A stretch of 64,000 nt of DNA, taken from NCBI RefSeq assembly GCF_963677715.1, contig NZ_OY782495.1:2532001-2596000 (forward strand), read 5' to 3'. The stretch's first letter is position 1. Each line of letters opens with the position of its first letter. Below the pieces are notes generated by a model. The model worked only from the letters and a program-made list of their open reading frames with translations. It did no database searches and had not been told where the DNA came from. The position numbers and the translations under genes are program-made. The stretch comes from an uncultured Bacteroides sp. Its GTDB lineage: Bacteria > Bacteroidota > Bacteroidia > Bacteroidales > Bacteroidaceae. Of this stretch, positions 17,795-25,518 are shown in pieces.

Positions 17795-17817
17795 AAATAC
17801 CTTTTTTGAAAACGATG

Positions 17818-17825
17818 CAAAGGTA
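17818..17825 (-). promoter_or_regulatory. -7 promoter element of lrgAB
   Basis: The minus strand reads TACCTTTG, a TAnnTTTG match about 24 bases before the ATG at 17794. It excludes the longer lrgA start. Confidence 0.55.
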
Positions 17826-18038
17826 CAAAAAAACAAGCCCATGAGTGGATATGGATAATGAATCTTGTATAAGTTTAATTTTCTGCCTCTTTTTATTAAA
17901 TGAGTTTAAGGTTGTAGCGGATGTTTGGTCCGGCTTTTTGTTCCACTATTTACGTATGCACCTAAATAGGATTTTTCTTAGGTTATTCATTAATGTTAAA
18001 TATTATAATAAATGCATTTTCAAGGGGTAAAAATACCT

Positions 18039-18066
18039 ATAATTGCAATGTAGATATTGCAATTAT
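18039..18066. promoter_or_regulatory. Perfect inverted repeat, candidate operator of pta-ackA
   Basis: ATAATTGCAAT (18039-18049), six bases and ATTGCAATTAT (18056-18066) form a perfect 11-bp inverted repeat. Each half also contains the 8-bp palindrome ATTGCAAT. It ends 3 bases before the -7 box, so a bound protein would cover the -33 region. This is the layout of a dimeric regulator site; the regulator is not identified. Confidence 0.6.
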
Positions 18067-18069
18067 GAG

Positions 18070-18077
18070 TACTTTTG
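18070..18077 (+). promoter_or_regulatory. -7 promoter element of pta-ackA
   Basis: TACTTTTG fits TAnnTTTG; predicted transcription from about 18084 leaves a leader of about 47 bases to the ATG at 18131. No standard -33 box is visible at normal spacing; the inverted repeat occupies that place. Confidence 0.55.
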
Positions 18078-18130
18078 CAACGTAAATAATACTTTCCTAC
18101 TAAATTTGTACACATATTAATATATCTATC

Positions 18131-19147
18131 ATGGATTTAATTAGCGAAATTATTGCGCGTGCGAAAGCGAATCGCCAACGCATTGTTCTTCCTGAAGGAA
18201 CGGAAGAGCGCACTTTGAAGGCTGCCGATCAAGTTTTGGAAGACGAGGTAGCCGATTTGATTATTTTGGGTAATTTGGTTGAAATAAAGAAATTAGCTAC
18301 CCAGTGGGGATTGAAGAACATTGATAAAGCTACAATCGTTGACCCCGAAAATCAGCCCAAGAAAGAAGAGTACGCTCAGCTCCTTTTTGAGCTACGTCAG
18401 AAGAAAGGTATGACAATTGAAGAGGCTCACAAGTTAGTTCTTGATCCTCTGTATCTGGGTTGCCTGATGGTAAAAAGCGGAGATGCCGACGGGCAACTGG
18501 CCGGTGCACGTAATACGACAGGCAATGTACTTCGTCCTGCCTTACAAATAATAAAGACTGTTCCCGGAATTACTTGTGTATCAGGTGCAATGCTTCTTAT
18601 TTCTAAAAATACTCAGTATGGTGAGAATGGAGTGCTTGTAATGGGCGATGTGGCTGTTACTCCGGTTCCCGATGCTGAACAACTGGCTCAGATAGCAGTC
18701 TCTACTGCACGTACAGCTACTGCTGTTGCCGGCATTAAAGACCCCAGAGTAGCGATGCTTAGTTTCTCTACCAAAGGTTCTGCGAAACACGAAGTTGTAG
18801 ATAAGGTTGTGGAAGCTTATGAGTTGGCTAAGAAACTTGATCCTTCATTAAAAATAGATGGTGAGTTGCAGGCTGATGCTGCCTTGGTTCCTTCTATTGG
18901 AGCTAGTAAAGCTCCGGGATCTGAAATTGCAGGTCATGCTAATGTACTTATTGTTCCTAATCTGGAGGTTGGTAATATCGGTTATAAAATAGCCCAACGT
19001 TTAGGTAATGTGGATGCTATAGGCCCTATTCTTCAGGGTATTGCACGTCCGGTGAATGATCTTTCACGTGGATGTTCTATCGATGATGTTTATAAAATGA
19101 TAGCAATTACTGCTACTCAGGCTATTGCTACTAAAAGCACAAAATAA
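18131..19147 (+). CDS. pta: Phosphate acetyltransferase
   Basis: Pta interconverts acetyl-CoA and acetyl phosphate, a main route of acetate formation and ATP gain in anaerobes. At 338 residues it is the short, single-domain form without the N-terminal DRTGG/regulatory parts of enterobacterial Pta. Motifs include RIVLPEGTEERTLKAA near the N-terminus, DGQLAGARNTTGNVLRPALQII, MLSFSTKGSAKHE and GELQADAA. AckA starts 7 bases past its stop, so the two enzymes act in sequence from one mRNA. Confidence 0.96.
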   Translation: MDLISEIIARAKANRQRIVLPEGTEERTLKAADQVLEDEVADLIILGNLVEIKKLATQWGLKNIDKATIVDPENQPKKEEYAQLLFELRQKKGMTIEEAHKLVLDPLYLGCLMVKSGDADGQLAGARNTTGNVLRPALQIIKTVPGITCVSGAMLLISKNTQYGENGVLVMGDVAVTPVPDAEQLAQIAVSTARTATAVAGIKDPRVAMLSFSTKGSAKHEVVDKVVEAYELAKKLDPSLKIDGELQADAALVPSIGASKAPGSEIAGHANVLIVPNLEVGNIGYKIAQRLGNVDAIGPILQGIARPVNDLSRGCSIDDVYKMIAITATQAIATKSTK

Positions 19148-19154
19148 AGAAGAG

Positions 19155-20354
19155 ATGAAAATATTAGTATTGAATTGTGGCAGCTCATCCATTAAGTACA
19201 AGTTGTTCGATATGGATAGTAAGGAAGTAATGGCTCAGGGCGGAATTGAAAGAATTGGTTTGCAGGGATCTTTCTTAAAGTTTACGTTGCCCAGTGGTGA
19301 GAAGAAAAAACTTGAACGCGAAATACCTGAACATACCGTAGGCATCGAATTTATCCTCAAAACATTGGTTAGTGAGGAATACGGTTGTATCAAGTCACTT
19401 AATGAGATTACGGCAGTGGGACATCGCGTTGTTCACGGAGGTGAGAAGTTTAACTCATCGGTACTCATCACCGACGCTGTTATTAAGCAGATGATTCAAT
19501 GCTCGGAACTTGCTCCATTGCATAATCCAGCTAATTTAAAGGGAATTTATACAATAACCAAATTGTTGCCTGAGGTTCCTCAGATTGGCGTATTTGATAC
19601 GGCTTTTCATCAAACGATGCCTGACTACGCTTACATGTATGCTCTTCCTTATGAATTATATACAAAATACGGTGTCCGCAGATACGGATTTCACGGAACC
19701 AGTCATCGATATGTCTCAGCTCGTGTATGCGAGTTTTTGGATGTGAATCCGGTAGGACAACGCATTATTACTTGCCATATAGGCAATGGGGGGTCTATTA
19801 CAGCAATTAAAGACGGTAAGTCTATGGATACTTCAATGGGCTTGACACCGGTTGAAGGATTGATGATGGGTACTCGTTCGGGCGATATTGATGCCGGGGC
19901 ACTGACTTTTATTATGGAGAAGGAAGGGCTTGATGCAGTTGGCCTTTCAGATTTAGTTAATAAAAAGAGCGGTGTGTTGGGCATTTTTGAGGTTTCCTCG
20001 GATATGCGCGAACTGGAGGAAGCGGTTGCAAGAGGGGAAAAACGTGCTTTGCTGACAGAGAATATGTATTTCTATCGTATCAAGAAATATATCGGAGCTT
20101 ATGCTGCTGCCCTTGGTGGGGTCGATATTATTGTCTTTACGGGTGGCGTTGGCGAAAACCAGGCTACTTGTCGTGCCGGAGTTTGTTCTGGACTTGAGTT
20201 TATGGGCGTAAAGATAGATGAAGCTCACAATGCAAAGGTTCGTGGCATAGAAACGATTATTAGTACACCAGATTCAAAAGTGAAAGTGGTTGTTATTCCT
20301 ACGGATGAAGAGTTTATGATTGCTTCGGACACAATGGCTATTCTGAGCAGGTAG
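19155..20354 (+). CDS. ackA: Acetate kinase
   Basis: AckA converts acetyl phosphate and ADP to acetate and ATP. The 399-residue form starting at the ATG at 19155 begins MKILVLNCGSSSIKYK, the conserved phosphate-binding start. Later motifs are VGHRVVHGGEKF, FDTAFHQTMP, YGFHGTSHRYVS and ITCHIGNGGSITA, with FTGGVGEN near the end. A frame from 19125 overlaps pta and is not needed. A very strong terminator follows the gene. Confidence 0.97.
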   Translation: MKILVLNCGSSSIKYKLFDMDSKEVMAQGGIERIGLQGSFLKFTLPSGEKKKLEREIPEHTVGIEFILKTLVSEEYGCIKSLNEITAVGHRVVHGGEKFNSSVLITDAVIKQMIQCSELAPLHNPANLKGIYTITKLLPEVPQIGVFDTAFHQTMPDYAYMYALPYELYTKYGVRRYGFHGTSHRYVSARVCEFLDVNPVGQRIITCHIGNGGSITAIKDGKSMDTSMGLTPVEGLMMGTRSGDIDAGALTFIMEKEGLDAVGLSDLVNKKSGVLGIFEVSSDMRELEEAVARGEKRALLTENMYFYRIKKYIGAYAAALGGVDIIVFTGGVGENQATCRAGVCSGLEFMGVKIDEAHNAKVRGIETIISTPDSKVKVVVIPTDEEFMIASDTMAILSR

Positions 20355-20382
20355 ATCTCGCTTAGTTAGTCTGAATAAAAAT

Positions 20383-20438
20383 AAAAGATAGAGAGGTGTT
20401 CTGAAAATCTGATTTTCAGAACACCTCTCTATCTTTTT
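20383..20438. terminator. Strong terminator after ackA
   Basis: The arms 20383-20408 and 20412-20437 are perfectly complementary over 26 bp with a 3-base loop. The right arm ends in a T-run, and the left arm begins AAAA, so it could also act leftward. It is 28 bases past the ackA stop. Confidence 0.9.
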
Positions 20439-20657
20439 ATCTGGTAGTTTACTTATTTTTTTATAAAATGGTTATTATAAAAAGAACGGGCTAGAAGACA
20501 CAGAGCGCGTTTATCGTATTTTTTAATAGACTTGTAATGTCCCAAAAATAAAATTATTATTCCGTAATATATTGATAATCAGCAATTATATAGATTATAG
20601 GCAATGGGCCCCTTTCCTGAGATAATGGAATATTAACAATTAAATAAAGAATAGGAT
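20439..20657. other. A/T-rich non-coding stretch upstream of alkaline phosphatase
   Basis: Beyond the ackA terminator and before the phosphatase promoter hairpin, this stretch of about 220 bases has no ORF and no clear repeat. A lone GGGCCC palindrome at about 20607 is its only G/C-rich point. Confidence 0.4.
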
Positions 20658-20680
20658 ACACAAAGATTTTATCTTTGTGT
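20658..20680 (+). promoter_or_regulatory. Promoter -7 box inside a perfect inverted repeat (alkaline phosphatase)
   Basis: ACACAAAGAT (20658-20667), TTT and ATCTTTGTGT (20671-20680) form a perfect 10-bp inverted repeat, and the -7 box TATCTTTG (20670-20677) lies within it. The ATG is at 20712. The overlap suggests a repressor site or a structured start region, possibly for phosphate control; the regulator is unknown. Confidence 0.55.
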
Positions 20681-20711
20681 CAATGAATCAACTAATATTA
20701 AAATAATAATC

Positions 20712-22112
20712 ATGAAACGATTTGTTTATGCTTTGATTTTTGTTCTGGTCTCTGGCGTGACTTTTGCACAGGGGCAGGCAAAATATGTATTCTTCTTCAT
20801 TGGCGATGGGATGGGAGTAAACCAAGTGAATGGCACAGAGATGTATTTGGCCGAAAAGGACGGACGCATTGGTGCGACATCTTTATTGTTTACACAATTT
20901 CCGGCGGTCGGTGTTGCCACTACTTTCTCGTCGAGCAATTCTGTTACCGATTCTGCAGCGGCAGGTACAGCTCTTTCTACAGGTACAAAAACTTATAATG
21001 GGGCTATCGGCTTAGATGCTCAGAAAAATCGTTTAACCACAATAGCAGAGAAAGCAAAGAAGGCTGGTAATAAGGTAGGGGTGGCCACTACGGTTAGCAT
21101 TGATCATGCAACCCCGGCAGTATTTTATGCACATCAGGCCAAACGTAGTATGTATTATGAAATAGCAACCGATTTGCCTAAATCAGGTTTTGATTTCTTT
21201 GCCGGTTCGGGATTTCTTAAACCGGATAAATCTTTTGATGAAAAAGATGCTCCTAGTGTATTTCCTATGTTTGAAAAGGCCGGATATATTTTAGCCAAAG
21301 GTTTTGATGATTTTAAGCAGAAAGCTCCTAATGCGAAGAAAATGATTTTGATGGCGAGAGAAGGTGCCAGTGCAGTGTCTCTTCCTTATGCAATAGATAG
21401 CAAAAAGGGAGATTTGACACTTGCTCAGATTACCGAGGCTGCAATCTCTGTCTTGACAAAGGATAATAAAAAAGGCTTTTTCGTGATGCTCGAAGGTGGA
21501 AAAATCGATTGGGCTTGTCATAATAATGATGCTGCAACGGCTTTTGATGAAGTGGTCGACATGGATAATGCTATTAAAGTAGCCTATGAATTTTATAAGA
21601 AACATCCTAAAGAAACACTTATAGTTATTACAGCCGATCATGAAACAGGGGGTATTGGTTTAGGGACAGGCAAATACGAATTGAACTTAAAAGCACTTCA
21701 ATTCCAAAAAGAATCGGAAGAAGTTCTTTCTACTGATATTAGTGCTCTGCGTAAGTCAAAAGGTAATCAGGTGTCGTGGGATGAGGTGAAAGCATTGCTT
21801 TCCGATAAAATGGGATTCTGGACGAAATTGCCTCTTTCTTGGGAACAGGAAAAGAAATTGCGCGACGAGTACGAGAACTCTTTCGTAAAGAACAAGGTAG
21901 TGTTTGAAAAGAGCGAGTACGCAGAGAGCGAACCGCTTGCCGCCAAAGCCAAAGAGGTGATGGACGAAATTGCTATGGTGGGCTGGATTAGTGGTAACCA
22001 TACAGCAGGGTATGCTCCTGTATTTGCAGTGGGAGCGGGTTCAAATTTATTCATCGGCAAGATGGATAATACCGATATCTGTAAGCGTATGGAAAAAGCA
22101 GCTGGTTATTAA
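20712..22112 (+). CDS. phoA: Alkaline phosphatase, secreted
   Basis: This 466-residue protein hydrolyses phosphomonoesters outside the cytoplasmic membrane. A Sec signal (MKRFVYALIFVLVSGVTFAQ) precedes the mature enzyme. The metal-binding IGDGMG motif, the catalytic serine region VTDSAAAGTALSTG, the KIDWACHNNDA metal ligands, the TADHETGG motif and a late GNHTAGYAPVFAVG (zinc His) are all present, so it should be active. It is monocistronic, with an inverted-repeat promoter upstream and a terminator downstream. Control by phosphate is plausible but not shown by a known Pho box. Confidence 0.94.
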   Translation: MKRFVYALIFVLVSGVTFAQGQAKYVFFFIGDGMGVNQVNGTEMYLAEKDGRIGATSLLFTQFPAVGVATTFSSSNSVTDSAAAGTALSTGTKTYNGAIGLDAQKNRLTTIAEKAKKAGNKVGVATTVSIDHATPAVFYAHQAKRSMYYEIATDLPKSGFDFFAGSGFLKPDKSFDEKDAPSVFPMFEKAGYILAKGFDDFKQKAPNAKKMILMAREGASAVSLPYAIDSKKGDLTLAQITEAAISVLTKDNKKGFFVMLEGGKIDWACHNNDAATAFDEVVDMDNAIKVAYEFYKKHPKETLIVITADHETGGIGLGTGKYELNLKALQFQKESEEVLSTDISALRKSKGNQVSWDEVKALLSDKMGFWTKLPLSWEQEKKLRDEYENSFVKNKVVFEKSEYAESEPLAAKAKEVMDEIAMVGWISGNHTAGYAPVFAVGAGSNLFIGKMDNTDICKRMEKAAGY

Positions 22113-22445
22113 TTGATTTGGCTTTGTCTGGTTGAAAGACTACTACTCTAAAATAAAAGAAGCTTCTCTCAAATTAAATGAGAGGAGCTTCTTCTGTTTT
22201 TAGGATGGTAAACCTTTAGCAGTCGGCCCTATTCAGGGCGAAACAATCTGCGTGACTTGTGTTATTTTGCGTCACTTTCCCGAGGGAAATCACGCGCCGG
22301 CAAAAGCTTTGCTATAAGGCTTTTAAGAGTTATCGCGTTACTTGCGTGACTTTTTTCATAAAAGAGCTTAGCTCCTATTCTTGATGGATTCTTTTAGAGG
22401 AGTGCAAATATGGCATTTCCTCTGAGAAGAATACAACCTGATCAG
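22113..22445. other. Convergent non-coding region with GCGTKACTT repeats
   Basis: This 333-base region lies between the ends of two converging genes. After the phosphatase terminator it holds a small hairpin (GCCCT-ATTC-AGGGC, 22226-22239) and GCGTKACTT at 22250, 22269 (as GCGTCACTT), 22335 and 22344. An inverted near-copy (AAATCACGC) lies at 22287-22295. No ORF is credible. Confidence 0.55.
22159..22202. terminator. Terminator after alkaline phosphatase
   Basis: GAAGCTTCTCTCA and TGAGAGGAGCTTC pair with one mismatch around a short A/T loop (22159-22192), followed by TTCTGTTTTT. It lies 46 bases past the phosphatase stop. Confidence 0.85.
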
Positions 22446-23210
22446 TTACAATTGTAGGTCTCCTTCTATGAATTGTTCTAAGAGCAGGTTTTCTCCATCG
22501 AACACGGCATAAGAAAAATAGTTAATCCAGTCGCCTAGAATGGTAACCCGAGCTGTAGTACTTAACATGAGGTCGAGCATAATGTGCCGATGGCCGTAAA
22601 TAAAGAAATTGATAGTGGGATGTTGCTTTAGGTACTCTTTAGTAAATAACACCAGGTATTCTTTGTTTTCACCCATGTAGTCGGGTTCTTTGCCGTCTGC
22701 CCGTTTCATACGGCTATGTTTGGCCCAGGTCAGTCCGAGTTCCATACTCCAGCGAGGGTGAATGGCCGAGAACAACATTTGCAGGGTATGATTATGAAAG
22801 AGTGTTCGGAGGAATTTAAACTCTGTATTCGGATCTCCCAATCCATCGCCATGGGCAAGAAAGAATTCTTTTCCGTAAATCTCTGTTGTCAGTGGCTGGG
22901 TGTGCATGATAACGCCACATTCTTTAGTTAGGTAGTCGCCGCACCAAATGTCATGATTTCCTATGAAAAAATGCACCTCTATGCCCATGTCCGTCAGTTC
23001 AGAAAGCTTTCCCAGAAAGCGGGTATAGCCTTTTGGCACTACGGTGCGGAACTCGTACCAGAAGTCGAACATGTCTCCCAGCAGGTAGATGGCTGATGCT
23101 TTGTCCTTAATGTTATCAAGGAAATTAACCAGCCTTCGTTCCTGCGTGCGTCCGTGTTCTATGGCGCGAGACCCTAAATGGGCATCAGAGATGAAATAAA
23201 TGTTTTTCAT
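22446..23210 (-). CDS. lpxH: UDP-2,3-diacylglucosamine diphosphatase
   Basis: LpxH cleaves UDP-2,3-diacylglucosamine to lipid X and UMP in lipid A synthesis, on the cytoplasmic side of the inner membrane. The 254-residue protein carries the calcineurin-like motifs SDAHLGSR, GDMFDFW, GNHDIWCGDY, AHGDGLG and YGHRH in order. The arrangement is as in LpxH-type enzymes rather than LpxI. Its start overlaps the stop of the MIP18-type gene by 4 bases, so the two are translated together. Confidence 0.92.
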   Translation of the reverse strand: MKNIYFISDAHLGSRAIEHGRTQERRLVNFLDNIKDKASAIYLLGDMFDFWYEFRTVVPKGYTRFLGKLSELTDMGIEVHFFIGNHDIWCGDYLTKECGVIMHTQPLTTEIYGKEFFLAHGDGLGDPNTEFKFLRTLFHNHTLQMLFSAIHPRWSMELGLTWAKHSRMKRADGKEPDYMGENKEYLVLFTKEYLKQHPTINFFIYGHRHIMLDLMLSTTARVTILGDWINYFSYAVFDGENLLLEQFIEGDLQL

Positions 23211-23518
23211 AAGAATCCAAGCTCCAGTTTGGCCTCTTCGCTCATCATGTCTTTATCCCATTGCGGCTCAAATACCAGGTTAATAGTCGCACTGGTTACT
23301 CCTTCTACAGACTCCACTCTTTGTTGTACGTCTTCCATAATGAAATCTGCTGCGGGGCAGTTGGGCGCAGTTAGCGTCATGTCCAGGTTTACTTCTCCGT
23401 TTTCACCTACGTCGATTCGATAAATCAGTCCGAGGTCATATACATTTACGGGTATCTCAGGGTCGAATACTGTTTTCAGTACTTCTACGATTTTTACTTC
23501 TGTTTCAAATTTGGTCAT
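23207..23518 (-). CDS. MIP18/DUF59-family iron-sulfur assembly protein
   Basis: The 103-residue protein is a compact DUF59 (MIP18) domain. It starts with an EVKIVEVLKTVFDPEIPVNVYDLGLIY motif and has the TLTAPNCPAADFI segment with the conserved Cys. Members such as SufT and PaaD-like proteins help mature Fe-S proteins. No suf genes are nearby. It is the first gene of a pair with lpxH, driven by a -7 box at 23541-23548. Confidence 0.9.
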   Translation of the reverse strand: MTKFETEVKIVEVLKTVFDPEIPVNVYDLGLIYRIDVGENGEVNLDMTLTAPNCPAADFIMEDVQQRVESVEGVTSATINLVFEPQWDKDMMSEEAKLELGFL

Positions 23519-23540
23519 AAGAGTAAATTTGTTGTTTCTG

Positions 23541-23548
23541 CAAAGATA
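23541..23548 (-). promoter_or_regulatory. -7 promoter element of the DUF59-lpxH pair
   Basis: The minus strand reads TATCTTTG, about 23 bases before the ATG at 23518 and 14 bases before the end of radC. It gives the pair a promoter separate from radC. Confidence 0.6.
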
Positions 23549-23561
23549 GGAATAAATTTAA

Positions 23562-24269
23562 TTATATGATTTCTCCTTCGTCGGCAAAGCTATAGAACTT
23601 GCCGTCGCAAATAATAACATGATCGGAGAGGCGAATGTTCATTGTCTGCGCTGCCTGGTGTATGTGGTTCGTAAGCCTTTTGTCTTCTCCGCTGGGCTGC
23701 GGATTGCCCGAGGGATGATTGTGTATAAGAATTAACCCTGTTGCTCTTTGTATGAGAGCTTCGCGAAGAATGGTGCGCGTATCGGCATACGTGCCGTCTA
23801 TTCCTCCTGAGCTGATGCGTACTCTGTTGATTACTTTATTGGCCTGGTTGAGTAGCAATATCCAAAATTCTTCTTGTGGGAGGTCGCACATCAACGGGTG
23901 AAACAGGTCGTAAACATCCGTCGAGCAGGATATTTGGCTGCGCTCCCGGCTTTCTTGTAATTTTCTTCGTTTTCCCAGTTCCAAAGCAGCCATAATGGTG
24001 ATACTTTTTGCGGGTCCGAAACCTTTAAAGTTTGAATAGTCGCGCACACTCCATTTAGCCATCTCGTTTAAGTTGTTGCTGCACGAGGCCAGTATCCGTC
24101 GCATTAGCTCCACGGCACTTTCTTCCGTATTGCCCGAACCGATAAGGATAGCCAACAGCTCGGCGTCGCTCAGTGCATCGGCACCTTTACTCATCATTTT
24201 TTCGCGTGGCCGATCTTCTTCTGCCCATTGGTTGATATTCAGCTTAGGTTTATCTTTCATGTTTTTCAT
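23562..24269 (-). CDS. radC: RadC-family JAB/MPN-domain protein
   Basis: The 235-residue protein has an N-terminal UPF0758/RadC helix-hairpin-helix part (SDAELLAILIGSGN, FKGFGPAKSITIMAALELGKR). A JAMM metalloprotease-like domain follows with HNHPSGNPQPSGEDKRLT, which carries the zinc-binding His, His and Asp. Its function is unsettled in spite of the name; DNA repair was not confirmed in E. coli. An ATG at 24260 is an alternative start. It is a single gene between lpxH and a glycosyltransferase. Confidence 0.92.
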   Translation of the reverse strand: MKNMKDKPKLNINQWAEEDRPREKMMSKGADALSDAELLAILIGSGNTEESAVELMRRILASCSNNLNEMAKWSVRDYSNFKGFGPAKSITIMAALELGKRRKLQESRERSQISCSTDVYDLFHPLMCDLPQEEFWILLLNQANKVINRVRISSGGIDGTYADTRTILREALIQRATGLILIHNHPSGNPQPSGEDKRLTNHIHQAAQTMNIRLSDHVIICDGKFYSFADEGEII

Positions 24270-24411
24270 TAATTATTCAGGTATCAGCTTAAAATAATTT
24301 GAAATAAAGCGGGTTACTCAGTTTCAGCAGAAATGAGTTTTCACTATACCGAATTTCTTTAATAATCGTTATTGTGATGTTTTGGCAGATAGGAACTTGT
24401 TCCTCGTCTGT

Positions 24412-25401
24412 TTATTTGTAGAAGTTCTTGCCGAAAGCCGAGAACTCATTTTTTCCTAGAACGCATCGTTGCCACCAAGCTCTCCAGAAGCCGCTTCCGT
24501 AACCGATAAGCTGGATAAATGAGGCAACGCTGGAATAGAACCCAATTTTTAAACTCTTGTTTTGCAACGAAGAATCTATTCCTACCAACGTTGCATAGAG
24601 CAATAGAGGCAGAAGACTTAGCAGGATAAAAGGTGAGACTAGGAGCAATACAAATACCCCAAATGTGAAAATAGCCGGAAGCAGGTGTACCGGCTTCAAT
24701 GATTCGGGGTATTTCTTATAAAGATTGATTCGTGCTATTCCGGAGTTGTGTACTTGCTTAAAGAACTTTTTGAAATCCGTACGTCTTTTGTGGTATACCC
24801 ATGCATCAGGAAAAAGCCGACAACTGTATCCGTTCATAAAAATGCGGATACTGAAATCAATGTCTTCACCAAAGCGCATGTTCGAGAATCCTTCCAGCGT
24901 TTCGTATACTTCCCTTCGCACTCCCATGTTGAAACTGCGGGGATAGAATTTATCCATTTTCTTTTTTCCACCGCGTATGCCGCCGGTAGTGAAGAAAGAG
25001 GTCATGGAGTAGTTAATGGCTTTCTGAATATCGGTGAATGAATCGTGCGCTTTGTCCGATCCGCCAAAAGCATCGGCAGGAGCTGCTGCTAGTTCTGCTT
25101 CAATCGCATCGAAATACTTTTCAGGAAGAATACAATCAGAGTCTACTATAATAAGGTAATCGCCCCGACTTCGCTCGGCACCGTAGTTGCGGCTTTGCCC
25201 GGGCCCGGAGTTTTTCTTTGAAAAGTAGTTAATATTTAGCGTACTGGCATATTTATTTGCCACATTTTGGCAAGGAATCGATGAACCGTCTTCTATTACG
25301 ATCACCTCGAAGTTTTTGAAGTGTTGGTTAGCAAGGCTTTGCAATAATTCGTCCACTTCGTCGGGACGATTATATACGGGTATAATGACGGAATAAAACA
25401 T
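24412..25401 (-). CDS. Family 2 glycosyltransferase, membrane-associated
   Basis: The 329-residue protein begins with a GT-A fold: MFYSVIIPVYNRPDEVDELLQSL at the start, IEDGSS, DYLIIVDSDCILPEKYF (the DxD-like metal site) and the GEDIDFSIRIFMNGY acid. Two hydrophobic segments at about 245-300 are likely membrane anchors. It should transfer a sugar from a nucleotide donor in envelope glycan or lipid-linked assembly; acceptor and donor are unknown. A 99-bp inverted-repeat element sits directly upstream, ending a possible link with efp (see repeat at 25400). Confidence 0.88.
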   Translation of the reverse strand: MFYSVIIPVYNRPDEVDELLQSLANQHFKNFEVIVIEDGSSIPCQNVANKYASTLNINYFSKKNSGPGQSRNYGAERSRGDYLIIVDSDCILPEKYFDAIEAELAAAPADAFGGSDKAHDSFTDIQKAINYSMTSFFTTGGIRGGKKKMDKFYPRSFNMGVRREVYETLEGFSNMRFGEDIDFSIRIFMNGYSCRLFPDAWVYHKRRTDFKKFFKQVHNSGIARINLYKKYPESLKPVHLLPAIFTFGVFVLLLVSPFILLSLLPLLLYATLVGIDSSLQNKSLKIGFYSSVASFIQLIGYGSGFWRAWWQRCVLGKNEFSAFGKNFYK

Positions 25402-25518
25402 CTGTTTATTTATTATTTAACCATTTACCATTCGCTGTTTAAATGAAAATTCAGGTATTTTGATATTTCCGAAAGTACCATTTATAATGGCAAATGGTTA
25501 AATGATAAATCTGTTTAT
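25400..25518. repeat. MITE-like element with terminal inverted repeats and target duplication
   Basis: Terminal inverted repeats at 25410-25432 and 25486-25508 match at 21 of 23 positions (left starts TTATTATTTAACC). The 99-bp element is bounded exactly by the 10-bp direct repeat ATCTGTTTAT at 25400-25409 and 25509-25518. There is no coding capacity. The left direct repeat overlaps the glycosyltransferase start codon and the right one the efp stop codon. Removing one repeat and the element leaves a 4-base gap between the two genes, the expected pre-insertion state. A hairpin of this RNA could also act as a terminator after efp. Confidence 0.65.

Noticed and set aside
17845-18030. 61-codon ORF between lrgA and pta
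   Set aside because: It lies in the divergent control region, with no family features or promoter of its own.
20605-20610. GGGCCC palindrome as an operator
   Set aside because: Too short and isolated; expected by chance.
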